Shown here piece by piece: positions 12,331-24,155 of a stretch of DNA of 64,000 nt; the first letter of the stretch is position 1; each line of letters begins with the position of its first letter. The stretch lies in contig BSBN01000140.1 in NCBI GenBank assembly GCA_027924645.1, forward strand, positions 6,082,501-6,146,500. The letters run 5' to 3'. Both the position numbers and the translations under genes were made by a program. The notes under the pieces are model-generated. The model saw only the letters and a program-made list of their open reading frames with translations, was not told the origin of the DNA and did no database searches. The stretch is from Cunninghamia lanceolata. Its lineage: Eukaryota > Streptophyta > Pinopsida > Cupressales > Cupressaceae.

Positions 12331-12509
12331 GGATGTGGAAGTAAAATTATATACGGATAAGGTGGTGGAATATGAACACATAGAAGATAGATATAAAATA
12401 GAGGATGATCATGCAAATTTCTTTGATATTGAAATTGATCACTTTATGGCATACTGCAATGATGATAATCTTGATGTAAATTTTTTACCTTCTGGGCCTG
12501 TTGTTGTTG

Positions 12510-12918
12510 TTCATGATATGTCTAATTTGTGGATGTTACACTTTGATGGTGCATTTTCAAAATATGGTTCTAGTGTCAGGATTATTTTAACATCCGAGAA
12601 GGTAAGTGTTCATGCATGTCTTTCAGATTAGATTTTCAATGCACAAATAATGTGGTAGAATATGAAGCACTGTTGTTGGGTTTGAATGTGGCTCATAAAC
12701 ATGGCATCCAATGTCTAAGGATATATGGAGATCTAAGTTTGATTATCCATCAAATAAGAAAAACATTTTCTACCAAAGATGACAAGTTGAAGGCATATAG
12801 AAATGTTGTTTGGGATACCATGGAATTGTTCAATGCCATTGGTATTGAGTGGATTGACAGATCAAAAAATGAAGAAGTGGATGCCTTGGTTGTAGCTGTG
12901 TCCAGGTATAATCCTTAG
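12510..12918 (+). pseudogene. Element A archaeal-type RNase H (aRH), located before RT
   Basis: The frame reads LWMLHFDGAFSKYGS (first catalytic Asp). After a stop and a frame change it continues NVVEYEALLLGLNVA (Glu), LRIYGDLSLIIHQI (Asp) and EEVDALVVAV (last Asp). The DGA, EYEA, YGD(S/L)LII and DALA spacing is that of the second RNase H of Tat elements, as also seen in element D (51.5-52.0 kb). Here it precedes RT: the linker LGTKEAPKMVYIGKKL and then FGWSY runs to the G insertion, and RT starts at 20626. After RT-RH in A I see no second aRH before the integrase. Ogre/Retand-type Tat elements have RT-RH-aRH-IN. Confidence 0.75.
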
Positions 12919-13352
12919 TCTAATTTTCTTCATGACCATCAAGCTGTTGAGGTACTAACAAGGCCGAACATTCCTGACAATAATTAAAATATTTAATGAC
13001 AATAGTCAGATTTTCAAATTTTTGAACTATATGGATGAATTTGACAGTCAAGCAATTGAATGGCATCCAATGGTTGAAATGGAAAATGGCAAAGAGACAT
13101 TGTTTGGCAGCGAGGTGGTACATTTGAAAACCAATACAATTCCCAAGGGATTGGTGGCATTGGAGAGGATGTTTGACAATGCTGACTACTAGAAGAGCAA
13201 TGGTAAACTAGTTCAAGAAAATACTCTAGAGGGTGTTAAACTTGGAACTAAAGAAGCACCAAAGATGGTTTACATAGGCAAGAAACTAAAACCTCATGAA
13301 AAGAAATGATGATTGTTTTTTTGAGGAAATTCAGAAAGTGTTTTGGATGGTC
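12919..13352 (+). pseudogene. Element A linker between aRH and RT
   Basis: Broken frame leading to FRKCFGWSY, the counterpart of the 'FAWSYDDM' block that stands just before RT in Tat elements. The reading resumes directly after the 3' end of G (DQLKAYM at 20626), which proves continuity. Confidence 0.65.
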
Positions 13353-13357
13353 ATACA

Positions 13358-15779
13358 TGATGAATGTAGATTATCATTGATGTCAAAAAGGTGTTGGTAT
13401 TGACAAGAGTTGTTCATGTCATCAGGATAAGTGTATAGTCAGATATACAAATATGGTTAGAGATGCTTCTATTTGATCAGGATTAGGATGTATTGCTTCA
13501 TATGATCTTCATTGGACTTATTGATATGCTTTCACAATTGGTAAGTGTTTGTCAGATGTTGTATTTGACTTTGCATGGTCATTAGATGTTTCACAGGAGA
13601 TGTATTTTATTATATGCCCTTCAGGTGGTATGGTATCTTTAGAGATGTCATGTGCCAGAAGTTCACAATCTTGTTTCATTCATACATGTCTTCATCAAGG
13701 GACCTTCATGATATGACGTTAGTGATATAATGTTGTTCTTGGAAGTTCATACTTTGGTTGCTTCATGATAATGTTGATCAGGTGATGTCTTGGTGTTAAT
13801 GCCATGTTTTGATGATATGTAAACAATGAGATTGTTAAAGGTTGATGCAATTATGGTATTTGTTGATTTGTCATTTGTATTGATGTAAAAAAATGTCACA
13901 GGTCCACAGGTCAATGATGATGCAGATATGGGTAGAGATTGGCATTTATATCTCTCAGACAGTTGGATATTTTATGGTCTATATCAAAAGCCATACATTA
14001 AGGTCTTCATTAGAAGATTTACATGAAATGAGCATTTGGATAAAGGGGTTTTTGTCATATCTTGTTTAGGAAATTTAGTTTCTATTTCTTCTCTGATGAA
14101 AATCACTCTTCTTATGTTAAATGATGAACTTAGATTTTGTGATTCTTTATCCTAAATTTTTTGTCCAAAAATCCTAAATACCTTCAATATCCTTAAGCCA
14201 GTTTTCACTTGTCATAAACTATTTCACTTTATGTTATATTTGATTGGTGACCTGCAACTATAGGTAATAGTCACATAAGTGACTTATTAGAGGGGTTTTA
14301 AAAAATAAGTATGACTGGTCCCCTCAAAAAGCAGTCAAAATGCTTAAGGATTTGAATGCCATATAAATGGCTTTATTTTGATTTTAAAAACCTTTCAACT
14401 CCCATTTAGGCAGCCCCATGATGTCATCTTTTTATGATGGCATTTAAAATTGTTTTTTTCATGAGTTATTTTCTAGGGGCAGATTTCAAGGAGAACTTCG
14501 AGGAGTTTTGTTATGAAGTTTTTTTTTAATTTCTAAAATCAAGTGGGCTTCTCTTTTCTCTCATGCAAGGAATATGGAGATTAATATGGAAGTTTTTTTT
14601 ATTATGAGTAAAGGCTTTTTTATGTCTTTTTCTATTCTCATAAGAGATGAGAATTGAAATCAAATATGTTTAATAAAGAGATGAGTTTATTGAAGTTTTT
14701 TTTTTGCAAAGAGAATAAGGTTGTAGGTTCTTCATGGAATATGTAGAGAAGAAATTGAAGAGTTTTTGAAGACAAAGATGATTTTTTTTGAGAAGGTGAA
14801 AATATTTATATAGAGGAATATGAAAAATCTTTTGCAGGTGAATTAATTTGTGAAGGTTCTTCATTTTTGACAAGGGTAGATTGAAGCAATCCAGTGATGA
14901 TTTTATATAGTGATGATTTTATATAGTGATATATAATGAAAATGAAAGGTTTCTTATTTTATGAAAAGAGAAAAATGGATCAGAAAAATAAAAAAATGAA
15001 TGGTTATGCAAAACAGAGGAATTGAGTTCAATATGAGGATTGAGAAGAATATGAAAGGGCATTCTCTTTCTTATATAATTATATTGCAGGTAAATTGATA
15101 GGGGTGAACATATATGCAAATTGAATACAACTTGTGATACATGAAGATAATATGAAATTAATTATGTAGAGATAAACTAAATCAGGTGAATTGATTTTTG
15201 ATTGAAGATGAAATGCAAAGGAAGACATGGAGTTTGTATTGTGTATCAAGTAATTTGATTGTGTAGAGATCATAAAATTGATGTACAGATTGGATTGAGT
15301 ATGACTGGAAATTCAAAGAAGACATGTTGTATAATGGTGTAAATTAGATTGATTGGCAATGAATTCTTGCACACAAAATTTTATATGTTGATCATTGTGA
15401 TTGTATTTTGCTAGGGAGGCACAATGTATGCTAGTGAGGCATCCTGAAAAGCTAGTGAAGCTTCTTTGGTCAATGAGACCTTCATGTAATTAGTGAGATT
15501 TTGAATAAGCTAGTGAGGTAGTTTTTGAGTGGTTTTTATACCCCAGGAGGGTTTTCGACTCGGTAAAAAGCTTGTATCATGATTGTTGTTGATTTCCTCT
15601 GTGTGTACATATTAATAATTTGATCATGAGTTTTTGTCTGCATCTTTTATTATCAGTCTTGTGCATATATATTGATGTATTCCTTCCTCTTTATCTTGTA
15701 AGATAAAGTTTGCAAAAAGTTTAAAAGTTTATACAACACTAATTCACCCCCCCTCTCAGTGTTGTCTTGGACTCCAACA
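13358..15779 (+). repeat. 5' LTR of G
   Basis: 2422 bp, TGATGAATG..ACTCCAACA. Near the 3' part it has the plant LTR phrase 'ggagggttttcgactcggtaaa'. It is directly followed by the primer site. Confidence 0.9.
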
Positions 15780-15781
15780 AG

Positions 15782-15794
15782 TGGTATCAGAGCC
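15782..15794 (+). promoter_or_regulatory. Primer-binding site of G (tRNA-iMet type)
   Basis: TGGTATCAGAGCC, the standard plant site complementary to the initiator tRNA-Met 3' end, starts 2 nt after the LTR. Confidence 0.9.
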
Positions 15795-15848
15795 AATTTC
15801 CCTTTTTGAAGTCTAATAGGCTCAGGTAGGTCCTGGTAGTGGAGTAAA

Positions 15849-17099
15849 ATGGGTAAGAAGAATAGAATTAAGCTCTCAAATGGAGAAAAGAAAGATGTTG
15901 ATCAAAAGATGGTAAAACAAGCCTCAATTAAGCCTAGCAATGATTTGTTTCATATGTCACCCCTGATAATTGATACAAAGAATGGTCCTGTAGTTGAGAA
16001 TTTTAATAAAAAGGAAGAAATCATTGTGAATGAAGGAGAACAAGAATTTAATGAAAGAAAAGATGTCTTTGTTGTTGAGACTAATGATGAGTTTGATGAA
16101 GATGATTGTGAAATTGATTTAGAAGGTGAATTATTGTGTGCCCTGGATACAATCAAGCAGCTCAGAAAAAAGAATAAGAAACTAGAAGATCAGATTCAAC
16201 ATGAAAAAGTCTCTAAGGACAAAGTTGTTTCAGCACTTGAAGAGGCTAGAAATCTAATTATGGATTTAAGAAGTCAAGTAAATGCTTCAGACAAATTAAT
16301 TATTACTATGAAGGCAGATGTAGAAGAAGCAAAAAGGGTTGTTGATTTTATGAAATCTATTCTTGAAGCTAAAACTAGTGAGTGCCTAAAACTAGAATCA
16401 GAAATAGTCTCTTTGAGAAAGGAGTTAGAGAAGGCTTCCTCTAAGTTGCACAAGAATCTACTGTTTGAAAAGAGTACTAAAGAAGGAGAGTGTTCCAAAA
16501 TTAAAAATGCTCCTTGGCAGAAGAGAGACTTGAATTATTATTCTGCTACTCCTAAGGAAGACAAGAAGAAAGATGTTGGAAGAGAAAGAACGAACAGACC
16601 TCCACCTATTAGGCAATACCATTAAATAAGGTATAATTATTCTAAGTTTCATGGTTATTGCTATTCTTGTCATATCTATGGTCATATAGCTAGAGATTGT
16701 AGGACTTATGCCATAAATGATGTTGAGTGGCATAGGAACAAAAGTCTTTATAGAATGACAAATAAGAGTTCTAATGCAATATGTTACCATTGTAACCAAG
16801 TTGGTCACATAGAAAGAGACTATTGGATGCATAGAAGATATGGTTATGGAAGTACTTTTGGCATGTCAAAAAGTTATGATTCCTTTACTCCTCTAATCGG
16901 TTATAATGTCACATGCTTTAAGTATCATAATATTGGGCATAAGGCATAGGTTTGCAGGAATAAATTGAAGACATCTAGAGTAGACACCTTAAGAAAAGAA
17001 AAGAAAAATCTTATACAGGTTTGGAGAAGAAAACAATTTTAGGACAAGAAGGATCCTAAACTTGTGCATCTTGCACAAGTTACATCATCAATTGGATAA
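15849..17099 (+). pseudogene. Gag-like protein of G with coiled coil and three zinc-knuckle motifs
   Basis: One frame of 417 codons runs from ATG 15849 to TAA 17097-17099. It is open for 258 codons and then has stops at 16623, about 16947 and about 17035. Residues 1-75 are K/E-rich. Residues 80-215 are a long charged heptad-like coiled coil (LDTIKQLRKKNKKLED, VSLRKELEKASSKL). Beyond the first stop the same frame holds CYSCHIYGHIARDC, a complete CX2CX4HX4C knuckle, then CYHCNQVGHIERDY with the last Cys changed to Tyr, then CFKYHNIGH with Cys changed to Tyr. The usual N-terminal capsid-like gag domain was not recognised. It would coat or package RNA in a virus-like particle; no enzymes are encoded. 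Confidence 0.8.
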
Positions 17100-18209
17100 T
17101 TGAGAGCATGAAGTAAGGGGGAGTTGTTCATGTCCTTTCAATTATGCCAAAAAGTTTTTAGGAAGGAGATTGTTTGATTTGTGTATATATGTGATTAGTG
17201 GTTTGTGATGTCATATTGAAGATAAGATGTTCAAAGGTTTAAAGTACAAAGAGTTTGATGATGTTAAGTGATTTGGTTTTCTTTGTCATATCATGTTAGT
17301 ACTTACAAAGATTGAGTTGTCATGGTGTTGCAGTTCAAAGTGATCTTGAGATTGTGAAGTATCGGTTGTCATGGCAAAGAGATTAAAATGTTTCAAAAAC
17401 TCTTTTCAGATGTTAGCATGTGTTGGTTGAGGAAGTTTCAAATAAAAAAAAGTCACTTGATTTGTTTTTGAAAAGGTATTGATAATGGTTATGTTTTTAT
17501 CAGATTTGACATAGTGTGTAGGATGGTCTTCATAGCCTTCATTCATTTTAGATGGTCTTCATTCTTTTTCTTGTCAAAAAGGGAGTGCAAGAATAAGATT
17601 GGTTGTAGGTTGAAAGTTTATGTTGTCTTTATCATGGAAGTTTTTGGAAAGAACATATCTTGGTTAGTTATCATGTCATCATGGATTGTGATTTGTATTG
17701 ATTGGTGTTGTTACAAGAAGTGGTATTGTGCAGAATATGGTACAGTCAATGGGCAATTTATAACAATGGTTTGATGCTTTGGTTGGTGTGCCTCACTTGA
17801 TGTTGCTTTCAGGTCCTATGCTTCATGGTGTATTATTACTCACAAGTTGAAAAGTTGTGCAGTATGCAGATATACATTGACAAAGCTCTCAGGATAAGTT
17901 TTGGACAACAAATTGCAATAATGATCAGTGCCTTAAATTTTTCAGAGACTAGTGGTATCAAAGGTTTGGGTAAGTGATATTTCAATTCTTGGTTGGTACG
18001 AAAGATAACAAGGTCAGTGATAGTGTTTGTGATCCAAGAAATGAGTAAGCAGTTGATTGATATTAGCATTCCTTGCTAGTCTATTACTAATAATCTATAT
18101 GAGTTATTTTTCTTAGAGGGAGATAATAGTCTTTGTCATCAGATGTCAAAAAGGGGGAGAGAGAGAAAATGTATCATGAGGTTTTACCATCAATCACAAA
18201 GGTAGAGAT
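17100..18209 (+). other. Non-coding 3' internal region of G with polypurine tract
   Basis: No pol-like frame is present in the space where pol would lie. Purine tracts aagggggag (about 17115) and aaagggggagagagagaaa (about 18149-18168) resemble polypurine tracts. The one next to the 3' LTR is aaaggtagagat, ending at 18209. Confidence 0.6.
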
Positions 18210-20620
18210 TGATGAATGTAGATTGTCATTGATGTCAAAAAGGTATTGGTATTGACAGGAGTTGTTCATGTAATCAAGATAAGTGTATAGTCAGATATGC
18301 AAATATGGTTAGAGATGCTTCTATTTGATCAGGATCAGGATGAATTGCTTCATATGATCTTCATTGGACTTATTGATATGCTTTCACAGTTGGTGAGTGT
18401 TTGTCAGATATTGTATTTGACTTTGGATGGTCATTAGATGTTTCACAGGAGATGTTGTATTTCATTGTATGCCCTTCATGTGGTATGGTATCTTTAGAGA
18501 TGTCATGTGCCAGAAGTTCACAATCTTGTTTCATTCATACATTTCTTCATCAAGAGACCTTCATGATATGATGTTAGTGATATAATGTTGTTCTTGGAAG
18601 TTCATACTTTGGTTGTTTCATGATAATGTTGATCAGGTGATGTCTTGGTGTTAATGCCATGTCTTGATGATCTGTAACCAATGAGATTGTCAAAGGTTGA
18701 TGTAATTATAGTGTTTGTTGATTCGTCATTTGTATTGATGCAAAAGAATGTCATAGGTTCACAAGTCAATGATGATGTAGATATGGGTAGAGATTGGCAT
18801 TTATATCTCTCAGACAGTTGGACATTTTATGGTCTATATCAGAAGCCATACATTAAGGTCTTCATCAGAAGATTTACATGAAATGAGAATTTGGATAAAG
18901 TGGTTTTTGTCATATCTTTTTTAGGAAATTTAGTTTCTATTTCTTCTCTGATGAAAATCACTCTTCTTATGTTAAATGATGAACTTAGATTTTGTGATTC
19001 TTTATCCTAAATGTTTTGTCCAAAAATCCTAAATGCCTTCAATATCCTTAAGCCATTTTTCACTTGTCATAAACTATTTTACTTTATCTTATATTTGATT
19101 GGTGACCTGCAACTATAGGTAATAGTCACTTAAAGTGACTTATTAGAGCGGTTTTAAAATATAAGTATTACCGGTCCCCTCAAAAAGTAGTCAAAATGCT
19201 TAAGGATTCGAATGCCATATAAATGGCTTTATTTTGATTTTAAAAACCTTTCAACTCCCATTTAGGTGGCCCCATGATGTCATCTTTTTTATAATGGCAT
19301 TTAAAATTGTTTCTTTCATTAGCTATTTTCTAGGGGCAGATTTCAAGGAGAACTTCGAGGAGTTTTTTTATTAAGTTTTTTTTTAATTTCTAAAATCAAG
19401 TGGGCTTCTCTTTTCTCTCGTGCAAGGAATATGGAGATTAATATGGAAGTTTTTTTTATTATGAGTAAAATCTTTTTTATGTCTTTTTTCTATTCTCATA
19501 AGAGATGAGAATTGAAATCAAATATGTTTAATAAAGAGATGAGTTTATTGGAGATTTTTTTTGTAGAGAGAATAAGGTTGCAGGTTCTTCATTGAATATG
19601 CAGAGAAAAAATTGAAGAGTTTTTGAAGATAAAGATGATTTTTTTTTAGAAGGTGAAAATATTTATATAGAGGAATATGAAAAATCTTTTGCAGGTGAAT
19701 TAATTTGTGAAGGTTCTTCATTTTTGACAAGAGTAGATTGAAGCAGTCCAGTGATGATTTTATTTAGTGATATATAATGAAAATGAAAGGTTTCTTATTT
19801 TATGAAAAGAGAAAAATGGATCAGAGAAATAAAGAAAATGAATGGTTAGGCAAAACAGAGGAATTTAGTTCAATATGAGGATTGAGAAGAATATGAAAGG
19901 GCATTCTCTTTCTTATATAATTATATTGCAGGTAAATTGAGACGGGTGAACATGTATGCAAATTGAATACAACTTGTGATACATGAAGATAATATGAAAT
20001 CAATTATGTAGAGATAAACTAAACCAGGTGAATTGATTTTTGATTGAAGATGAAATGCAGAGGAAGGCACTGAGATTGTATTGTGTATCACGTAATTTGA
20101 TTGTGCAGAGATCATAAAATTGATGTACAGATTGGATTGAGTATGATTGGAAATTTAGAAAGACATGTGTAATGGTGAAAATTAGATTAATTAGCAATCA
20201 ATTCTTGCACACAAAATTTTATATGTTGATCATAGTGATTGTATTTTGCTAGTGAGGCATAATGTATGCCAGTGAGGCATCCTAAAAAGCTAGTGAAGCT
20301 TCTTTGGTCAGTGAGACCTTCATGTAATCAGTGAGATTTTGAATAAACTGGTTAGGTCATTTTTGAGTGGTTTTTATACCCTAGGAGGGTTTTCCACTCG
20401 GTAAAAAACTTGTGTCATGATTCTTGTTGATTTCCTTTGTGTGTGTGCATATTAACAATTTGATCATGAGTTTTTGTCTACATCTTTTATTATCAGTCTT
20501 GTGCATATATATTGATGTATTCCTTCCTCTTTGTCTTGTAAGATAAAGTTTACAAAAAGTTTAAAAGTTTATACGACACTAATTCACCTCCACCTCTCAA
20601 TGTTGTCCTAGACTCCAACA
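18210..20620 (+). repeat. 3' LTR of G
   Basis: 2411 bp, a direct copy of 13358-15779 with scattered substitutions and small indels, ending ACTCCAACA before the ATACG flank. Confidence 0.9.
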
Positions 20621-20625
20621 ATACG

Positions 20626-21440
20626 ATCAGCTAAAAGCTTATATGGAGGATTTGTTTCAGCATACTATCCCCCTTCAACCTGATACAAAACCATTTCGGT
20701 AGACACAAAGGCCTATAAACCCCACCATAGATCCCAAGATGGAATAGGAGATACTAAAATAAAAGAGGGAGGTATCATCAATCATATCAAACACTCTGAG
20801 TGGGTGTCTAATCTTGTCCCAGTCAGAAAGAAAAATGGGCATATTAGACTTTATGTTGACTTTAGAAATCTGAACGTTAAGTATCTCAAGGATAACTATC
20901 CTCTTCCAAGCATTAATTATTTGTTGTAGAGGGTGGTTGGTTTATAACTAATGTCAATGATGGATGGATTTTCAAGGTATAACCAGGTGCTAGTCAAAGA
21001 CTCTAAACAACACAAAACAACATTCACCACTCCTTGGGGTACATATGTATATCTAAGAATGCCATTTGGTTTGAAAGATGCAGGATCTACATTTCAATGA
21101 GCAATGGATGTGGCCTTTGTTGGCCTCATTGATGAGATCATGGTTGTTTACTAGGATGATCTAACTACATTTTCAACTTGGATAGAAATGATCATTGCAA
21201 ACATTTGCAATTGAAATTGAGGGGTGTTTAGAGTATGGGATCTCTTTAAATCCCAAAAAAAATCAATTTGGAGTTGAAGAAGGAAAGTTACTGGGACACA
21301 TTATGTTAGAGGAGGGGTTAGAATTGATTTAGACAGAGTTAAGGCCATTGACCTTGTCCCCTAGTCTAAAACCATCAAATCTATTCAGTCCTTCCTTGGT
21401 CAAATTAATTTTTTAAGGAGATTCATCCCTAACTTTGATG
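20626..21440 (+). pseudogene. Element A reverse transcriptase, decayed
   Basis: Piecewise translation gives GGIINHIKHSEWVSNLVPV, KKNGHIRLYVDFRNLN, DNYPLPSINYLL, MMDGFSRYNQ, HKTTFTTPWGTYVYLRMPF and GLKDAGSTFQ, all standard Ty3/gypsy RT blocks of the Tat/Athila type. The catalytic box reads Y-stop-D-D-L (about 21149-21163), so the position after Tyr is a TAG. Several stops and frame changes occur. Confidence 0.8.
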
Positions 21441-21945
21441 AGAAGACAAAAGTCATCTCCAAGATGCTTAAGAAGGGACAATCCATCATGTGGGACAGGG
21501 AATTAGCTGAAGCTTTTCTTGATATAAAGGAGGCTCTAAAAAATGTTCTAGTGCTGGTAAGTCCAAACTACTCCAAGCCTTTCCAACTCTTTTCCTTCAC
21601 TTCATTTTACACTATTTCTGTTGTGTTGCTACAAAATAATGAAGATGTATATGAGAAACCCATAGGATTTTTTATTAAATTCTTACAAGCTGCTGAGTTG
21701 AATTACTCCATATGGGGAAGTATGTTTATGCATTAGTCAAGGATACAAAAACATTTAGACCCTATTTGACAAGGGCCAAGATTATAGCATATGTTCCACA
21801 CACAGCAGTGAAAGATATATTCATGCACCATGAAGCTTCACGTAAATGGTGCAGATGGATTAGTAGGATCCAAGAATATGATATGGACATACAAGTCACC
21901 AAATTGGTAAGAGGTGAAGGCTTAGCCAAGCTAATGGAAAATTAA
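21441..21945 (+). pseudogene. Element A RNase H (RH) remnant
   Basis: Blocks include the RT thumb/connection (KMLKKGQSIMWDRELAEAF), the RH start KPFQLFSFTSFYTISVVLL (catalytic Asp lost in 'PFQLFS' where DASxxAIG is usual), EKPIGFFIKFLQAAELNYS and, in another frame, KYVYALVKDTKTFRPYL. The end IQVTKLVRGEGLAKLM is the connection to integrase. One frame change lies near 21720. Confidence 0.7.
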
Positions 21946-21959
21946 AATCTTCAAGCAGT

Positions 21960-23075
21960 ATAGGTAAATGAAATTGAGGAAGATGATGTAGTTCCTCATT
22001 GTTCATTGGCTAATAATCCATGGTATAAAGATATTTTCTTTTACCTTGTTAACATGCATTGTCCTCTAGGCATGAGTGTCACACAATAGAGGACCCTTAA
22101 ACATTAGTCCCAAAGGTATTTCTTAATTCAAGGAGTATTAATTTGGAGAAACCATGAAGTACTGTTGTTAAAGTGTCTGAACCAACAACATGCAAAGGTT
22201 GTTGATGAATATCATCAAGGAATATGTGGCAGGTACTTCCATGCCAAAACTACAGTACATAAAGTCACCAGAGTAGGCTTTTGATGGCCAAGTTTTTTTA
22301 AGGATATTGCCAAGCAAGTTAGAAAATGAGATGCCTACCAATGTTTTACTGGCAAGATGAAATGTGCTGGAGTATTACCTCTTATGCCAGTTGTAGTTGA
22401 GGTACAATTTCACCAATGGGGCATTGACTTCATAAGAGAAATTTAGGAGAAATGTCATGTGCTTCAGATCTCGGTATATAGTTGATATGTGTTCCAAGTA
22501 TGGAGTTAAGTTGATTCATTCATCACCATATCAACCCCAAAGTAATGGACAAGATGAGTCCAACAATAAGAGTCTCATGAAGATTATAAAGAAGATGTTG
22601 GATCTAAATAAGAAGAGATGAGATGATAAACTGAAATATGCTCTATGGGCTGATAGGGTAACATTCAAGAAATCCATTGGAAGGAGCCCATTTGAGTTGG
22701 TATATGGATTAGAGGTAAAAGTGGCAATGTCATTGGAACTTCTTGTATATTAGCTACTAGAAAAAATGGGTTAGGATGGGGATGATGCTTTAATTCTGTG
22801 AATGCATGAGTTGGATGATGCCAGAAGGCTAGCACATGATAAAAACAAACAACAAAAGGTTGAATACTTGTTCAATAAGAAAATAGTAAAGAGGAGCTTT
22901 GAAATTGGTGACTTGGGGAATGCAAGAGCAGAAGACAAGGGTAGGCATAGCAAGTTTGAGCCTTTGTGGTTGGGCCCTTACCATATTAATGAAAAACTAG
23001 ACAAGATACATATTACATTAGAAATATGGAGGGAGAATTTATAGAGCTAGCCATTCATCGATGGCTTCTGAAGCT
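21960..23075 (+). pseudogene. Element A integrase with core deletion
   Basis: The N-terminal zinc region is seen as VVDEYHQGICGRYFHAKTTVHKV and the start of the core as FHQWGIDFIREI (first Asp). The next recognisable block is already YGVKLIHSSPYQPQSNGQDE (Glu in NGQDE), so about 40-50 residues with the second catalytic Asp are missing near 22445-22490. The C-terminal part is open at 22802-23044 (KIVKRSFEIGDL, FEPLWLGPYHI). This integrase cannot be active. Confidence 0.7.
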
Positions 23076-23090
23076 GTACTTTCATCAGTA

Positions 23091-23530
23091 AGTGCTTCCC
23101 CTAAATTTTGAATATAGTCAATAGGATTCTGTGCTCTAAAATTTATGACTATATTTTACCTTGTATATAAGTTGTGGCTATAAATATGTTTGTGTGTGTT
23201 GTCTCCCTTATGTGTTTTTGTTGTGTTTTGTATCTTTTTGGTTTACCTAGAGATCTGAATCTTTATTGTGACACTACTTGTCACATGTCCCCAACCAGAG
23301 CCAGTGTTAGCACCTACAAAATTTGTGTTCCCATTATGCCTATTTTGCCCCCAAAAATCTAAAAGTCCCATGCACATTTCTGAAGGGAAAATATGTTTCA
23401 TCCCAGAATGAGCATCTAAGATCAGTAAGTGTCTACAGTAACATTCATTGTCTTTGATTGCCTGAAAACACATACTACTATGCCATAAAGCGGAATCAGA
23501 CATAGTTCATTTCCCTCATTAACCCTTAGA
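23091..23530. other. Unassigned junction between A and F
   Basis: Holds no convincing frame. It should contain the 3' untranslated part of A and the insertion border of F. No LTR terminus could be set. Confidence 0.3.
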
Positions 23531-24155
23531 TGAAAGTGATTGCAATTTAAACTAGTTTCAACAACATACATTAAATAGATTCAATAAATAAAATCACTAA
23601 ACATGAAAGATAGAGTAGAAGACAAGAACACAAAGACTTACGTGGGGAAAACCCTTTAAGGTAAAAGACTCCACATTCCTAAACATAGAGCCATTGTATT
23701 ATTCAGCAACAAACGTACAAGTTACAATACAATATCAGGCTCATAGCCTTTATTGGAGATTTACATCTGGTTCCATCTCTAGAGAAAATATGCACCATTT
23801 CCTTATGTCCAGTCACACCTCATCTTTAGGTTACAATGCACTGTCACATTAATACAGACTTCACAAATGTTTCAGGAAGCCTATCGCTTCAACTTCCACA
23901 CCAGACAAACCATCACAAATAGTTTTACCACCTTTACCCACCATTTCCAATCTTTACTACCATACCATAGGACCCTTGTTGACTAGCCACAAGACTGCGG
24001 TTTACTTCACTAACCATTGCTATACCATACAGCCTTTCCACTATTCTTCACGGGACCATGGGACGTATACCACAACATTGTAAGCAACATGTTAGATCAT
24101 CGCAGGTTGGCGGTAACACTACATTACCACAAGCTTATACTCATACCATTGCAAG
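23531..24155 (-). repeat. Element F LTR, first segment (split by B)
   Basis: Read on the minus strand it contains the typical copia-like LTR 3' phrase 'gggttttccccacgtaagtctttgtg' in parts (about 23635-23660). It stops at GCAAG (24151-24155), the duplication of element B, and resumes at 40622. Both segments share a repeated word, ggcggtaacac/ggcagtaacacc/ggcggtagcacc, which supports that they were once continuous. The left limit is approximate. Confidence 0.6.

Larger units (their letters stand above)
8925..13357 (+). mobile_element. Element A, left part: Tat-like retrotransposon (primer site, gag, PR, aRH)
   Basis: In order on the plus strand are the primer site, a decayed gag, an aspartic protease and an RNase H of aRH type. 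The linker before RT ends at the insertion point of G (13357) and resumes at 20626. The LTRs could not be paired. Numerous stops and frameshifts mark it as old. Confidence 0.75.
13358..20620 (+). mobile_element. Element G: gag-only (non-autonomous) LTR retrotransposon
   Basis: A 7263-bp element with 2.4-kb direct LTRs (13358-15779 and 18210-20620), both starting TGATGAATG and ending ACTCCAACA. The flanks ATACA (13353-13357) and ATACG (20621-20625) form a 5-bp target duplication with one change. The internal part is only 2.43 kb and holds a primer site for tRNA-iMet and one gag-like frame with zinc knuckles, but no PR, RT, RH or integrase. This is the TR-GAG type of non-autonomous element. LTRs differ by roughly 5-6% in the part I compared, so it is not recent. 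The primer site and knuckle style suggest copia-type relatives, which is inference. Confidence 0.9.
20621..23090 (+). mobile_element. Element A, right part: RT, RH and integrase
   Basis: Continuation of A after the G insertion, with RT, RNase H and integrase remnants in order on the plus strand. No 3' LTR matching sequence left of 8925 was found before F begins near 23.5 kb. Confidence 0.75.
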
